Shown here piece by piece: positions 63,802 to 64,000 of a DNA stretch of 64,000 bases. Origin of the DNA: Ignavibacteriota bacterium (GTDB taxonomy: Bacteria; Bacteroidota; Ignavibacteria; Ignavibacteriales; Ignavibacteriaceae); NCBI GenBank assembly GCA_013285405.1, contig CP053446.1, forward strand, positions 1,277,985 through 1,341,984. Reading direction: 5' to 3'. How positions within the stretch are numbered: the first letter of the stretch is position 1; each line of letters starts with the position of its first letter. The notes under the pieces were generated by a model that saw only the letters and a list, made by a program, of their open reading frames with translations, did no database searches and was not told where the DNA came from. The position numbers and the translations under genes are program-made.

Positions 63802-64000
63802 TCATTTTAGCTCTTTCAGCCAATTCTGTGCAAACTCCCGGCTAGCTTCGGTTGTTTCTTTTCCGGCTCTGTAACATTGTTTCCATAAATAATTTTTGTA
63901 TTCGTACTCTTGTTTTACAAATTTGGTTAGATCTTTATCAATGGCTGTCTGAGCATTAAAATCAACGCCATTTGTTTGTTCAAGAAATGATTCAAGCCAT
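63802..64000 (-). CDS. hypothetical protein, C-terminal part (cut by window end)
   Basis: From the window end the minus-strand frame is open for about 65 codons: WLESFLEQTNGVDFNAQ, then FVKQEYEYKNYLWKQCYRAG and FAQNWLKELK before TGA at 63802-63804. It is helical and without known motif. It lies 50 bases before the transporter gene and reads in the same direction. Confidence 0.6.
   Translation of the reverse strand, partial: WLESFLEQTNGVDFNAQTAIDKDLTKFVKQEYEYKNYLWKQCYRAGKETTEASREFAQNWLKELK

Overview
The window is AT-rich chromosomal DNA from a bacterium that most resembles the Ignavibacteria (Ignavibacteriota/Chlorobi group, Melioribacter-like). The main evidence is a set of at least seven secreted proteins ending in the type A type IX secretion (T9SS) sorting domain in its Ignavibacteria-flavoured form (QNYPNPFNP near the start, then an LxSGxYxYxL block and a KKMxLxK end). 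LytTR-type signalling, gingipain-like C25 proteins and a 2-oxoacid:ferredoxin oxidoreductase fit this. The assignment rests on sequence style, not on a marker gene.

Layout. 1-2.2 kb: end of a HEAT-repeat gene, a 56-codon ORF and an orphan DNA methyltransferase. 2.5-10 kb: a LytS/LytTR two-component pair, then a colinear run of a T9SS-exported propeller protein, three small membrane proteins and two NAD(P)-dependent enzymes. 10-10.5 kb: a dead gene fragment, a terminator, the initiator tRNA and a tandem repeat imitating the 5' part of that tRNA. 10.5-13.6 kb: korDABC (2-oxoacid:ferredoxin oxidoreductase) with a small helical protein. 13.8-15.7 kb: a dihydroceramide-desaturase-like enzyme and a methyltransferase. 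15.8-21.7 kb: a trimeric NAD(H)-linked [FeFe]-hydrogenase (NuoE-like, NuoF-like, HydA) with a receiver protein, a membrane histidine kinase and a TM1266-type ACT regulator.

22-40.3 kb is a block of large exported proteins, nearly all on the minus strand: a frameshifted propeller protein, a lipoprotein, two degenerate C25-like paralogues, a beta-helix protein and two C25 peptidases with intact His/Cys motifs. Their 3' ends share near-identical DNA, and related hairpins lie between them. One membrane acyltransferase gene interrupts the block on the plus strand and seems to lack an AUG/GUG/UUG start. No T9SS machinery genes are in the window.

40.8-64 kb is mixed: gamma-glutamyltransferase, a membrane AraC regulator, a DUF559 nuclease bracketed by two copies of a long-hairpin element, a larger PD-(D/E)XK-like nuclease, a HigBA system with the toxin interrupted by a stop codon, an alanine/glycine symporter, a cytochrome c/DUF5602/ECF sigma/OsmC block flanked by a duplicated gene junction, a nucleoside-sugar-type epimerase with an alpha-solenoid lipoprotein, a GH85 endoglycosidase followed directly by arylamine N-acetyltransferase, a flavodoxin-like protein and an EamA-type transporter.

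The most interesting signals are small-repeat phenomena: palindromes and short direct repeats inserted in frame in exported-protein genes (three in the GH85 C-terminus alone), the hairpin-flanked DUF559 gene, the direct-repeat-flanked 3-kb block at 52.1-55.4 kb, and the tRNA-like tandem repeat upstream of tRNA-fMet. All comparisons were made by eye within the window; no database was searched.
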